Assembly: GCA_964366455.1 (NCBI GenBank)
Contig: CAYISZ010000002.1
Span: 13,313 to 77,312 of the forward strand
Source of the DNA: CAZLQR01 sp964366455
GTDB taxonomy: Bacteria; Patescibacteriota; Microgenomatia; UBA1406; GWC2-37-13
Length of the DNA: 64,000 nucleotides
Direction: 5' to 3'
This document shows positions 25,429 to 33,777 of this stretch, piece by piece. The translations under genes were made by a program, and so were the position numbers. The first letter of the stretch is position 1; every line of letters starts with the position of its first letter. Under the pieces are notes generated by a model, which was given only the letters and a program-made list of their open reading frames with translations, made no database searches and was not told the DNA's origin.

Positions 25429-28400
25429 ATGCTTTCACTACTTAAGAAAATTCGAATCGACCTCTTCATAGTATTTCTAATTTTTCTCTCCTCCGTTCTT
25501 TTTTTTCTCAATTACAGCCCCAATACCTTTCTTTCAGGCTGGGATACTTTACATCCTGAGTTTAATTTGCAACTTTATCTATCTCGTATTTTGTCTGTGT
25601 GGCAATCACATCAAGGCCTTGGAGCGCCACCTGCACAAGCACACGCTGCCGAACTTCCGCGCATGATTATTGTTTGGCTTTTTACCGTGATGTTCCCCCT
25701 TTCTTTTGTTCGATATGCCTATTTTTTCCTAATGATGCTTCTGGGGCCCGTGGGAATTTACCTACTACTGAAATATATATTAACCAACCATAAGCACTCC
25801 AATCTCACAACAAGTATTGCTTCCTGCTTGGGCGGAGTTTTTTATCTATTTAATGTTGGCACTATGCAACATTTCATTGTTCCATTGGAGATGTTTGCTA
25901 CTAAGTTTGGGCTTCTAGGATTTCTATATTTATTTGCTATCAAATTCATCGATAGCGGCGCGAAGAAGCCATTGATTTTGTTTGCGATAGCCACGTTTTT
26001 TGCCTCACCTATGGCTCACACCAGCACCCTGTGGTATGTGTACTTTGGTGGATTGGTGCTGTTTGGTCTAAGCTACTCTTTGTTAAGACGCTCTAAACTG
26101 TTTTTTCGAAGATCGTTTATTTTAATTATTCTCTCACTGTTACTTAATGCCTACTGGATACTGCCCAATATATATTACGGGGTAAGTTATGGAGAAGATC
26201 TCCGCAACTCAAAAATTCACAGACTCTTTTCGCAGGAAGCCTACAACGTGAGTAAGAAATTCGGAAACATTACCGATTTAGCTTACATGCGCAACTTTCT
26301 ATTTGACTGGACAGTATTTGACAACAACAAGGTCTCCAGTCGCCTACTGTCTTCATGGATACAGCATCTTTCACAGCCGTACATGAAAATATTAGCCTTA
26401 ATATTTCCCATTTCTTCCTTAATTGGCATATTTTTAGCCATTAAAAAACGAAACGTTGTACTGCTGTCTTTAATTCCGGTTTTTGCAGTTATGACGTCCT
26501 TCCTCTTGTCGGATTTGGGTGGAGGTCTATCTCCCGTTAATGTATTAGTAGAAAGAAGTACATTTTTAAAGGAACTACTTCGCTTTCCATTTACCAAGTT
26601 CTCCTTGTACTTCATATTCATATTCACAATACTATTTGCTTTCGCCCAGCAAAATTTTCTTACATGGCTTAGGTCGCGTTTTTCTAGCAAGCATGCGTAT
26701 GTGATTTCATCAATGTTCTTCTATGGCTTCGTTGTACTTATTCTGTTCTATGCAAAGCCAGCGATCCAAGGCCAGTTTATTAGTCCGGTTGTAAAGATTA
26801 AGATACCTCAGGACTACTTTGAAACATTTAAGTTCCTTGATAGGCGAAGTGATGGTCGTATCTTAACACTGCCTATGCACACAGTCTTTGGATGGAACTA
26901 CTTCGACTGGTCAGAGGGATCGGAACAGCAACTTTATCAAGGCGCTGGTTTTAACTGGTTTGGTATAAAACAGGCAACATTAAATCGTGAGTTTGATCGC
27001 TGGTATCCGTCTAATGAGCAAAGCTATCGTGAGCTGTCATACGCTCTTTATTCAAATAGTAACGACCTATTCTACAAGTTACTGGCCAAGTACAACATCA
27101 GATACCTATTGCTTGATGAGAATGTCGTCTTGCCGGACAATAATTTCGGTAAGGGTCCGTTGTTTTACCCCGAGACAAAGCTATTGCTATCATCATTGAA
27201 AGACATACACTTAATCAAATCTTTTGGGAAAATCAGTATTTATGAGGTTAGAAATGCTCGAAGCGAGATTTCTGTCATAAAAAATATCCCACAGGTGGCA
27301 CCTATATATCGGTGGAACTATTTGGACTCAGCATATTTGGAACTTGGTGATTATATATCTGATCTCTCCCAACAAACCACTGCCATTAACTATCCTTCTA
27401 GGAATATTTTTAAAGAAAATGAGAGAGTAAATAATGCCGTATTGCAGATAGACGATGATTCATATCGGATACAGTTATCAGACAAAGACAGTTTGCAGTC
27501 AATGCCAGATATTTCTAAGCTAGAGTCGCAGATTTATGCGGACGTCTACCTAGAAACTGCTCCTGATAGCAGAAGGTCTCTGCAGCTAAAATATTTTCTG
27601 CCTCACGCACAGAATCAAACACCGATTACGCAGACTCTCCCCATTCCCACAATAGCTAGCGCTCTCGTATCGATTAATGATGCCGTCATGGCTATTCCAG
27701 AAACAACTGCAGACTCTTTATTCTTGGGCGAAACTCTGATTAATACACAAAAAGAAAACGTTCTTAACGTCTATGACCATAACTCTGTTATAGATTATGA
27801 CTTGCCCGTGCCTAAAGTTCTTCCATATCTATGCTCAGATCCAAAAGCAAATCAATTATTTGGAGCAACTGAAAGCCTCAATAATCTTCGGTTGTACTCT
27901 CAAAATGCAAAGGTTTGCGCTGAGTTCGGATTAGCAGATACCTTGCCAATATCGGCATTTAATAATGTTGTTATGGAGCTCAACTTTGATTATCGACTGG
28001 CAAACATAAATCACGGATCATTCTGCCTATTTGATGCGCTGAGTAATAGCTGCAGACACCAGCAGAATCTATCTACCTATATCTTTGACACGGGAACTTC
28101 TAAGACCCTGACGCCTTTTTATGCTGCGCGTCAGTCTTCAAACCTTACTCTTAGATTTTCTTTTGAGAACGTGAGCGACAACTCCATTGAGGATCTAGAA
28201 GTTCTTAATCTGCGTACAAAAGCCCATCCTTTGATATCTAGCTCGAACTTTTCCGCAAAGTTTTCAGCCAATAAGCTAAGTACAAATCCAACGATTCTAC
28301 AAGGTGACTTTCCACATGATAGGTACAACATTCCTGCCGAAAAAATGGTCAGTGAACTAAGAGATTGTTCGCTAGCTAAATCAACTCTCATTAATAAGCG

Positions 28401-29052
28401 TGCGGTGCAAATAAATGACGAGTCGGTGATTGAATATGAGGCTAAAAACGGCGTGATGTGTGATGGTTTATCGCTGCCAAACGTCACCAAAACCGTTGGC
28501 TATATTCTCGGAATCGAGTCCCAGAATATCTCTGGATTACCCATAAAATTCTGTCTGCAGCAATTAAGTACAGAAAAATGTGTAATGGAGGAGGAGCTAT
28601 CCCGAAACAATGAACTTTCGACCGACTACTTTATAGTCCCGCCATATTATCAGAACTCAGACTACTCATTGATTATTAAAAATATATCTTTATCGAACAA
28701 TGCATCTGTGAATAGACTCAAGAAAGTGCAGTTTATACCTTTCCCTTACAACTATTTACAAGCATTACGTACAAACAGCGAAATACCTTCAAGCACGGTG
28801 CTCGTGCTTGACCAGGCTTATGAAAAAGGATGGATGGCTTTTCAAGTTCAAAGTTCCAAGTTCAAAGTTCAAATTTTGAAGGATCATGTTTTGGTCAATA
28901 ACTGGGCAAACGGCTGGATCCTTCCAAATGAATTTCAAAATTCAAATTTCAAATTTCAAATTCATACGGTGTTTTGGCCTCAGTACTTACAGTATCTTGG
29001 ATTCGCCATACTGCTTGCCACGGGGCTGTACCTCTGGAAAAAACAGGCGTAA
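25429..29052 (+). CDS. Giant GT-C membrane glycosyltransferase-like protein
   Basis: This 1207-residue protein starts at the ATG at 25429, because TATAAT (25414-25419) ends 9 nt before it. A longer frame would begin inside the palindrome upstream. Residues about 1-430 have 10-12 hydrophobic segments, with an early acidic loop (SGWDTLHPEF) typical of GT-C enzymes. About 700 outer residues follow, then a last membrane helix. It resembles large arabinofuranosyl/mannosyltransferase-like proteins. Near the end, two repeat-encoded patches interrupt the chain (SSKFKVQILK and FQNSNFKFQIH). A GT4 gene follows closely. Confidence 0.75.
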   Translation: MLSLLKKIRIDLFIVFLIFLSSVLFFLNYSPNTFLSGWDTLHPEFNLQLYLSRILSVWQSHQGLGAPPAQAHAAELPRMIIVWLFTVMFPLSFVRYAYFFLMMLLGPVGIYLLLKYILTNHKHSNLTTSIASCLGGVFYLFNVGTMQHFIVPLEMFATKFGLLGFLYLFAIKFIDSGAKKPLILFAIATFFASPMAHTSTLWYVYFGGLVLFGLSYSLLRRSKLFFRRSFILIILSLLLNAYWILPNIYYGVSYGEDLRNSKIHRLFSQEAYNVSKKFGNITDLAYMRNFLFDWTVFDNNKVSSRLLSSWIQHLSQPYMKILALIFPISSLIGIFLAIKKRNVVLLSLIPVFAVMTSFLLSDLGGGLSPVNVLVERSTFLKELLRFPFTKFSLYFIFIFTILFAFAQQNFLTWLRSRFSSKHAYVISSMFFYGFVVLILFYAKPAIQGQFISPVVKIKIPQDYFETFKFLDRRSDGRILTLPMHTVFGWNYFDWSEGSEQQLYQGAGFNWFGIKQATLNREFDRWYPSNEQSYRELSYALYSNSNDLFYKLLAKYNIRYLLLDENVVLPDNNFGKGPLFYPETKLLLSSLKDIHLIKSFGKISIYEVRNARSEISVIKNIPQVAPIYRWNYLDSAYLELGDYISDLSQQTTAINYPSRNIFKENERVNNAVLQIDDDSYRIQLSDKDSLQSMPDISKLESQIYADVYLETAPDSRRSLQLKYFLPHAQNQTPITQTLPIPTIASALVSINDAVMAIPETTADSLFLGETLINTQKENVLNVYDHNSVIDYDLPVPKVLPYLCSDPKANQLFGATESLNNLRLYSQNAKVCAEFGLADTLPISAFNNVVMELNFDYRLANINHGSFCLFDALSNSCRHQQNLSTYIFDTGTSKTLTPFYAARQSSNLTLRFSFENVSDNSIEDLEVLNLRTKAHPLISSSNFSAKFSANKLSTNPTILQGDFPHDRYNIPAEKMVSELRDCSLAKSTLINKRAVQINDESVIEYEAKNGVMCDGLSLPNVTKTVGYILGIESQNISGLPIKFCLQQLSTEKCVMEEELSRNNELSTDYFIVPPYYQNSDYSLIIKNISLSNNASVNRLKKVQFIPFPYNYLQALRTNSEIPSSTVLVLDQAYEKGWMAFQVQSSKFKVQILKDHVLVNNWANGWILPNEFQNSNFKFQIHTVFWPQYLQYLGFAILLATGLYLWKKQA
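28841..28963. repeat. TTCAAGTTCAAAGTTC and TTCAAATTTC repeats inside the GT-C gene
   Basis: Two patches (28841-28880 and 28931-28963) of 7-8-bp tandem units lie in frame in the last 220 bp of the gene. They are members of the dispersed TTCAAAT family. Confidence 0.8.
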
Positions 29053-29075
29053 TTTGCTATAATAAGAGCTTCATC

Positions 29076-30404
29076 ATGAAAAAAAGGCGTCTGCCCTTAA
29101 ATGACGAAAATACACTCCTAGTGGTCACCAGCTTCCCAGAAAACGACCATGAAGCTCTTCCTCTGGCAATACATGCCAAGCGATCACTTATCGAGCTGTC
29201 GAAAAAGCAAAATATCCTTGTTTTAGCGGAGAAATTGGGTAAAAAAATTACTCATAGCGAAAACAAAAGTCTTCTGGTCCAACGTGTTTGGAAAAGAAAC
29301 AAACCGCTATCCTTACTTTCTGTCCTTGGACCGGTAGCTAAGTTTTCCAAGATCAGAAATGTCCTGATTCAGTTCGACTTTGACGTCTATGGTGGTATAA
29401 CTCCAACCTACATTCTTCCTTTTATAGTTATTATGATGCGTTTTTTGGGAAAACATGTTTACTTTGAGTTTCAACACGCTCCGCAGGAGTTTGCGACTCT
29501 TCAGCGACATAAATTTCTCACATACAAATTGGAGATCAAACAAGCGCGATTTGTTATCAGGAAATTTTGGAACTTTGCACGAATTATTGCAATGAATTTT
29601 TACATTAAGTTTTTTTACAAAATAATTGGACTTCTCTGCGACAAAGTTATTGTTTTTGAGGAAGAGCTGCGTGACAAATTAAGGCAGCACATTAACGCGG
29701 ATAAACTGGTCACAATTCCAGTTGGAGTGACGGAGCAACCAACGCTGTCAAAATCTAGGGCTAAACGTAAATTGGGGCTTTCAAGCGACGATTTTGTCGT
29801 GCTGGTTTTCGGGTTTTTCGACTGGCATAAGGGAACTGACTGGATAACGAAGGTTTTTAGCGAAATAAATACTCAGAACATGAAGCTATTATTAGTCGGT
29901 GGCAAAAATCCAGCTTTAAAAGATAACGAAGCATACCAGTCCTATTGTAAAGAAGTGACTAAACTAGCGCGGGAATCAAGCCGTACAACCATAGTTGGCT
30001 TTGTGAACGAGCATAAGCTTGTGAAATACTACTCAGCGGCAGATGTTGTTGCTCTACCCTATCGTGAGTTTATGGCCGCTCCATCTACATTGACACATGC
30101 TCTAGGATTTCACAAACCAGTTATTTTCTCTACAACTTTTATAGATTATATGAAATCTCCAGACTTTCTTCAGGCTATGGACCAAGCCCAAATAATTGAT
30201 CGGGATCTATTTTTTTCAATTGATAAAAGCGATGTGTCGGACATGTTGAAATTACTTCGCTCAGACAAACAGCAGTACAATAAGCTCGCAACCTTCTCGA
30301 GGTTGCTCGCAAGAAAACGTCGTTCAACGCAGCTCACCCGCGACTATCAAACGCTAGTATCTAAGTCCTACGCCCTCTCCCCACGCTTCGCCTTCAGTAA
30401 ATAG
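29076..30404 (+). CDS. GT4-family glycosyltransferase
   Basis: The protein has 442 residues from the ATG at 29076; TATAAT (29058-29063) precedes it by 12 nt and a longer frame would overlap the GT-C gene. The C-terminal GT-B half has LVFGFFDWHKGTDWI, LLLVGGK, and the AADVVALPY...GFHKPVIFS nucleotide-sugar site. The N-terminal half is divergent, with a hydrophobic segment near residues 105-125 that may touch the membrane. It probably extends a surface glycan together with the preceding GT-C enzyme. The 3' end overlaps the convergent XRE gene by 37 nt. Confidence 0.82.
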   Translation: MKKRRLPLNDENTLLVVTSFPENDHEALPLAIHAKRSLIELSKKQNILVLAEKLGKKITHSENKSLLVQRVWKRNKPLSLLSVLGPVAKFSKIRNVLIQFDFDVYGGITPTYILPFIVIMMRFLGKHVYFEFQHAPQEFATLQRHKFLTYKLEIKQARFVIRKFWNFARIIAMNFYIKFFYKIIGLLCDKVIVFEEELRDKLRQHINADKLVTIPVGVTEQPTLSKSRAKRKLGLSSDDFVVLVFGFFDWHKGTDWITKVFSEINTQNMKLLLVGGKNPALKDNEAYQSYCKEVTKLARESSRTTIVGFVNEHKLVKYYSAADVVALPYREFMAAPSTLTHALGFHKPVIFSTTFIDYMKSPDFLQAMDQAQIIDRDLFFSIDKSDVSDMLKLLRSDKQQYNKLATFSRLLARKRRSTQLTRDYQTLVSKSYALSPRFAFSK

Positions 30405-30667
30405 GTTTTAAATTTGGACTTTTTTGTAAGTTTTCGTTGGCCAAGAAGTGTCCCAACGCTAATATTTAGAGTTCTGGACAGCTCTAGTGCGCTTTTCACA
30501 GATAAATTTCTTTTTCCATTTTCTATCTGTGATATGTAAGATCGGTCTAATCCCGTGTCCTCAGCAAGTTTGTCTTGAGTAATTCCCATTCTTCTTCTTG
30601 CAAGATACACCTTTTCTCCTAGTCTTCTGTATAACACTTTTCCTTTTACCTTTACTTTGACGGCCAT
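30368..30667 (-). CDS. XRE-family helix-turn-helix regulator
   Basis: This 99-residue protein has a lambda-repressor-like HTH at about residues 16-72: LARRRMGITQDKLAEDTGLD, then RSYISQIENGKRNLSVKSALELSRTL. Both ends are strongly basic. It has no sensor domain. Two similar 16-bp sites lie just upstream of its start (30680-30715), which suggests autoregulation. A related sequence lies in the orphan promoter at 30904-30938. Confidence 0.9.
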   Translation of the reverse strand: MAVKVKVKGKVLYRRLGEKVYLARRRMGITQDKLAEDTGLDRSYISQIENGKRNLSVKSALELSRTLNISVGTLLGQRKLTKKSKFKTYLLKAKRGERA

Positions 30668-30679
30668 ACAGAAAGATAA

Positions 30680-30715
30680 TGTAGACCATGGTCAATGTCT
30701 GTAAACTATAGTCAA
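30680..30715. promoter_or_regulatory. Tandem operator-like sites upstream of the XRE gene
   Basis: TGTAGACCATGGTCAA (30680-30695) and TGTAAACTATAGTCAA (30700-30715) match at 13 of 16 positions and start 20 bp apart, two helical turns. Each has a dyad core (GACCATGGTC and ACTATAGT). They lie 13-48 nt upstream of the XRE start codon, across its expected -35 region. Confidence 0.6.
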
Positions 30716-30903
30716 CAATATAGACTGTTTGGATTATCACAACAATCGAAATATTTTTTATGTAGTGATGTCCTAAATTAGCGCTCACTTCTCAGTTAGG
30801 CTAATTGAGTTAAAAAAACATAATTAAACTCCTTATAGTAATAAGAGATATTTTTGTTTATAGAGCTTTTTAGCCTCATTAAACTATCCTATATAAAATG
30901 CGC

Positions 30904-30938
30904 TTGACAAGTACTATAGTTTTTGTTTATCCTATAAT
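30904..30938 (+). promoter_or_regulatory. Promoter of an orphan transcript
   Basis: TTGACA (30904-30909) is followed by TATCCT (30928-30933, spacer 18) and by an overlapping TATAAT (30933-30938, spacer 23). The spacer contains ACTATAGTTT (30913-30922), identical to 10 nt of the second XRE operator-like site. Confidence 0.6.
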
Positions 30939-30941
30939 TAA

Positions 30942-31138
30942 TATTATAAGTTAAGAAGTGCACTGTTATAAATTTACAAAAAAGTCGGAATTAAAAAAGT
31001 ATCGTCGCTCAAAAAATCAATCAAAAGATTAAATTATTAAGAGAAGACGCTTAAATAAATAACCGACAAACAAAACATATGAAATGATAACAACATGTAA
31101 GGATTAAAAAATCGCACTCCGGAGTGCGATTTTTTTTT
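30942..31138 (+). ncRNA. Candidate small RNA (promoter-to-terminator unit)
   Basis: About 195 nt lie between a good promoter and a strong intrinsic terminator with no open frame of useful length. Its ATGs are followed almost at once by stops. The sequence is AT-rich, with little G except near the terminator, and has GTCGG (about 30985) and CCGAC (about 31061) that could pair. I do not recognise it as tmRNA, 6S, SRP or RNase P RNA. Its ends are estimates. Confidence 0.4.
31106..31138. terminator. Strong intrinsic terminator
   Basis: ATCGCACTCCGGAGTGCGAT (31111-31130) is a perfect palindrome, with an A-run before it and a nine-T run after. It should stop transcripts on the plus strand and possibly also on the minus strand. 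Confidence 0.9.
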
Positions 31139-31143
31139 GCTAC

Positions 31144-31171
31144 TTGACAGTCCCTTACCTTCTGCTATCCT
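31144..31171 (+). promoter_or_regulatory. Promoter of the gene at 31182
   Basis: TTGACA (31144-31149) and TATCCT (31166-31171) have a 16-bp spacer. The -10 ends 10 nt before the ATG at 31182, so the leader would be absent or only a few nt. Confidence 0.6.
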
Positions 31172-31181
31172 TTTGATTGAA

Positions 31182-31772
31182 ATGAATAAAACAGCGATAA
31201 TTGTTGTTGTTGTTCTACTACTTGGTGTTGGAGGATATTTCGTAACTCAGAGGTCTTCAAATTCTTCTATGAACTCAAATGGCGCAGGTTCAAGTCCATT
31301 TAGCTCAATTCAGGACGCGCTATCTAAGTCTTTAAGTCTGCAATGTACCTTTACCGACGAGGATGGCAGGGAGACGAAGACTTATATAAAGGCAGGAGCT
31401 GTGCGTACCGATTTTACGGGAACTAAGTCCGCTGAGTCAGGGAGCATGATTTTTAAGGACAAAAAAATGTACACATGGAACTCCGAAACCAAGGAGGGCT
31501 TTATGATGGAGGTGCCAGATGTAAAAATTACACCATCGCAGACCACAACATCGGATAAAGCAACAAATCCCGCTGACGCTCTCGCAATGATTGAGAAGTA
31601 TAAAGACAGCTGTAAGCCTGCAACGGTAGCTGACAGCCTCTTTACTCCCCCATCTGATATCAAATTCACTGATTTTTCAAATATGATGAAGCAGTTCACT
31701 CAGCCAACAGGTGGTGCCATAAACGAAGAAAGCGTCAAGGATTTGATGGAAAAGTACGGCAAAGACCAATAA
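31182..31772 (+). CDS. Membrane-anchored hypothetical protein
   Basis: This 196-residue protein starts at the ATG at 31182, chosen by its promoter; a longer frame would begin in the terminator T-run. Residues 4-22 form a single membrane anchor, followed by a Ser/Asn-rich linker and an outer domain with two Cys (residues about 60 and 144). The segment SLQCTFTDEDGRETKTYIKAG recalls small exported CPR proteins, but I cannot assign a family. Confidence 0.7.
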   Translation: MNKTAIIVVVVLLLGVGGYFVTQRSSNSSMNSNGAGSSPFSSIQDALSKSLSLQCTFTDEDGRETKTYIKAGAVRTDFTGTKSAESGSMIFKDKKMYTWNSETKEGFMMEVPDVKITPSQTTTSDKATNPADALAMIEKYKDSCKPATVADSLFTPPSDIKFTDFSNMMKQFTQPTGGAINEESVKDLMEKYGKDQ

Positions 31773-31778
31773 TCTTCT

Positions 31779-32204
31779 TTATTTTTTGAGTAGTTTAGCC
31801 CTTATCTTGGTTCCCTCGTAGATATGTCGTTTGTAAAGCGGAACTCGCACCACCTTTAAACCTGCCATCTCAAAAATTTCGTTAGGCCACTCATTGTTCC
31901 CAAACATCACATCTATCTTCCCTGTCTTTTTAAGAAGATCTTCAAGCCAGATATCATCGTCTGGATTGTCGTCAAGGGCAATTATTGAAATAATTCGGGA
32001 AGCGTAATTTTGTTTTTTAATAGCCTCAGAAATTTGCTTTTTTCTTTCTTCAAAGCTAAAAGGATTCTTTTCATCCTGCTTATTTGCGCTCCCAACGCCG
32101 ACAATTATGCTTTCACACTGCTCAAGCGCCTTATCAATCAAATAACGATGGCCTCGATGAAATGGCTGAAACCTCCCCAACACAAACCCAATTTTATAGT
32201 TCAT
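31779..32204 (-). CDS. NadM-type nucleotidylyltransferase
   Basis: This 141-residue protein begins MNYKIGFVLGRFQPFHRGH, with the GRFQPFHxGH motif of archaeal-type nicotinamide-mononucleotide adenylyltransferases. The second nucleotide-binding motif appears as EGTKIR near the C-terminus, in place of ISGTEIR. It probably makes NAD from NMN and ATP, although related cytidylyltransferases share the fold. The ATG at 32204 places the motif at the usual distance from the N-terminus. Confidence 0.8.
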   Translation of the reverse strand: MNYKIGFVLGRFQPFHRGHRYLIDKALEQCESIIVGVGSANKQDEKNPFSFEERKKQISEAIKKQNYASRIISIIALDDNPDDDIWLEDLLKKTGKIDVMFGNNEWPNEIFEMAGLKVVRVPLYKRHIYEGTKIRAKLLKK

Positions 32205-32292
32205 ATCTGAAACATATGATAACAGAAGCATTCCATTACCTTGTTCTAACCGTGAGATAATTCCGATTTCTCTACCGTGTTATAATTCCTCT

Positions 32293-33774
32293 ATGTTTAG
32301 TGAGAATACCGACGCCCCATCTCCAAAAACTAAAATAACATTCGCAAATGACTTAAATACTGTTTCAAATGCTGAAAGAGTCCCAGCAGGGAGATTAATT
32401 CATCTAATGGCATCACCAGATGAGGTTCTTCAGTGGTACTTATCCCAAGATCCGCTTGATGAAGCTATGGCTTTGCAGGGCTGGACAGCCTTAATGCTGC
32501 ACGACAAAGTGTTAGGCTGGGAGCTTGCCAAAGACGAAGTTCGAGCGAATATTGGACTGATGGAAGCTAGAGAAAAAGGGGCAGCAACACTTGTCGCTCA
32601 CACTTACTACCCCGAATTGTTCAACGACCCCAAAGAGCATTGGCTCGACCTAATTGATAAAAAAATTGTGGAAGAAAACGCACCCGAATTAATTAATCCC
32701 CAAGCACCCATTTCTGTAGATGACGTAGTAGGATTCTGTTTGCGAAGCAGACCGGAGGCACGATTTGGCGAAGAAGAAATTAAAAGACTTATGATTGCGG
32801 CTGAGATGTTTCAGAGTGTGGCAGAGCAAAGTAACCCAACCACTCTACGGCTTTACCTTAAGTTTTTCCCTAATAAAGATGTACCGCACACTCATCCAGC
32901 GGTTGATAAAATGGCTATAGATAAAACCCGGGTGAACTATCTTATGGCTCAGCATCTCTACAATGAGGTTCGAATTCAAACCTCAGTTAATCCGGCTGCA
33001 AGTCTGGAAACAAGACTACTGGGTATCAGAGCAGCTCAGTCAAACACTTCTCTCCAGTTTAGTATTTTGGACACAGTTTCACTCCTACCAGATGAGAAAC
33101 GCAAAGCCAAAAAAGACATTCTTCTTTCTATGCTAAAAGATCTAGAAAAAACCTTTATGGGCCCTGGTGGCCTTCTAAATGGCGAGCATCCTCGAAGTTC
33201 TTTTAAAGGAAATTTGCACGAATTAATGTGGGTTCTTGATTCGCAAATTTGGTTAATAATTAATGGGACTGATTCTGAATTTTCAGTACATCCATCCTTT
33301 AGTTTTCAGGACAGGCCAAATATTAATTATCCCGAGATGAATCGAAGCTACGATGCTGTAATGAGAGGTCCTAAACAAGATATGCCTATCCAGCTTAAAT
33401 CTAAACCCAATCCAAGATTTAAAAAAGTTTATCATCCAAGTATTTGGTATCAAGAGGAGCAAAATTTTGCCGACATAAATCCCCGCAATCTTGGTTTAAA
33501 ACTTCTACTTTATAGGCAGTTCATAGAAAGTGACTTTGACCTTATTCATAAGCCAAAAATCGAAAAAAATATTTTAAAGTCCGTTATTGAAACTTACGAT
33601 ACCTTCGTACAAAGAGAGAGTTCAACCACCGTTCCATATCAGGCCCTTTCAGAGGCATTAGGACTTCCTAAACTTGATGTAGATAAACTTACCGCAGTAA
33701 ATGAGCCCAAACTCAACCGTGAACAGCGACGAAAGTTGGAGCGTGATCTGAGGAGACGAAAATCTAAACAATAA
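32293..33774 (+). CDS. Large hypothetical helical protein
   Basis: This 493-residue cytoplasmic protein has no signal or membrane segment. It is predicted mainly alpha-helical and ends in a very basic tail (NREQRRKLERDLRRRKSKQ) that may bind nucleic acid. TATAAT (32281-32286) ends 6 nt before the ATG, so the message is leaderless. It lies 3 nt before ychF and the two are surely co-transcribed, which hints at a translation-related role. I cannot name a family. Confidence 0.7.
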   Translation: MFSENTDAPSPKTKITFANDLNTVSNAERVPAGRLIHLMASPDEVLQWYLSQDPLDEAMALQGWTALMLHDKVLGWELAKDEVRANIGLMEAREKGAATLVAHTYYPELFNDPKEHWLDLIDKKIVEENAPELINPQAPISVDDVVGFCLRSRPEARFGEEEIKRLMIAAEMFQSVAEQSNPTTLRLYLKFFPNKDVPHTHPAVDKMAIDKTRVNYLMAQHLYNEVRIQTSVNPAASLETRLLGIRAAQSNTSLQFSILDTVSLLPDEKRKAKKDILLSMLKDLEKTFMGPGGLLNGEHPRSSFKGNLHELMWVLDSQIWLIINGTDSEFSVHPSFSFQDRPNINYPEMNRSYDAVMRGPKQDMPIQLKSKPNPRFKKVYHPSIWYQEEQNFADINPRNLGLKLLLYRQFIESDFDLIHKPKIEKNILKSVIETYDTFVQRESSTTVPYQALSEALGLPKLDVDKLTAVNEPKLNREQRRKLERDLRRRKSKQ

Positions 33775-33777
33775 TAT

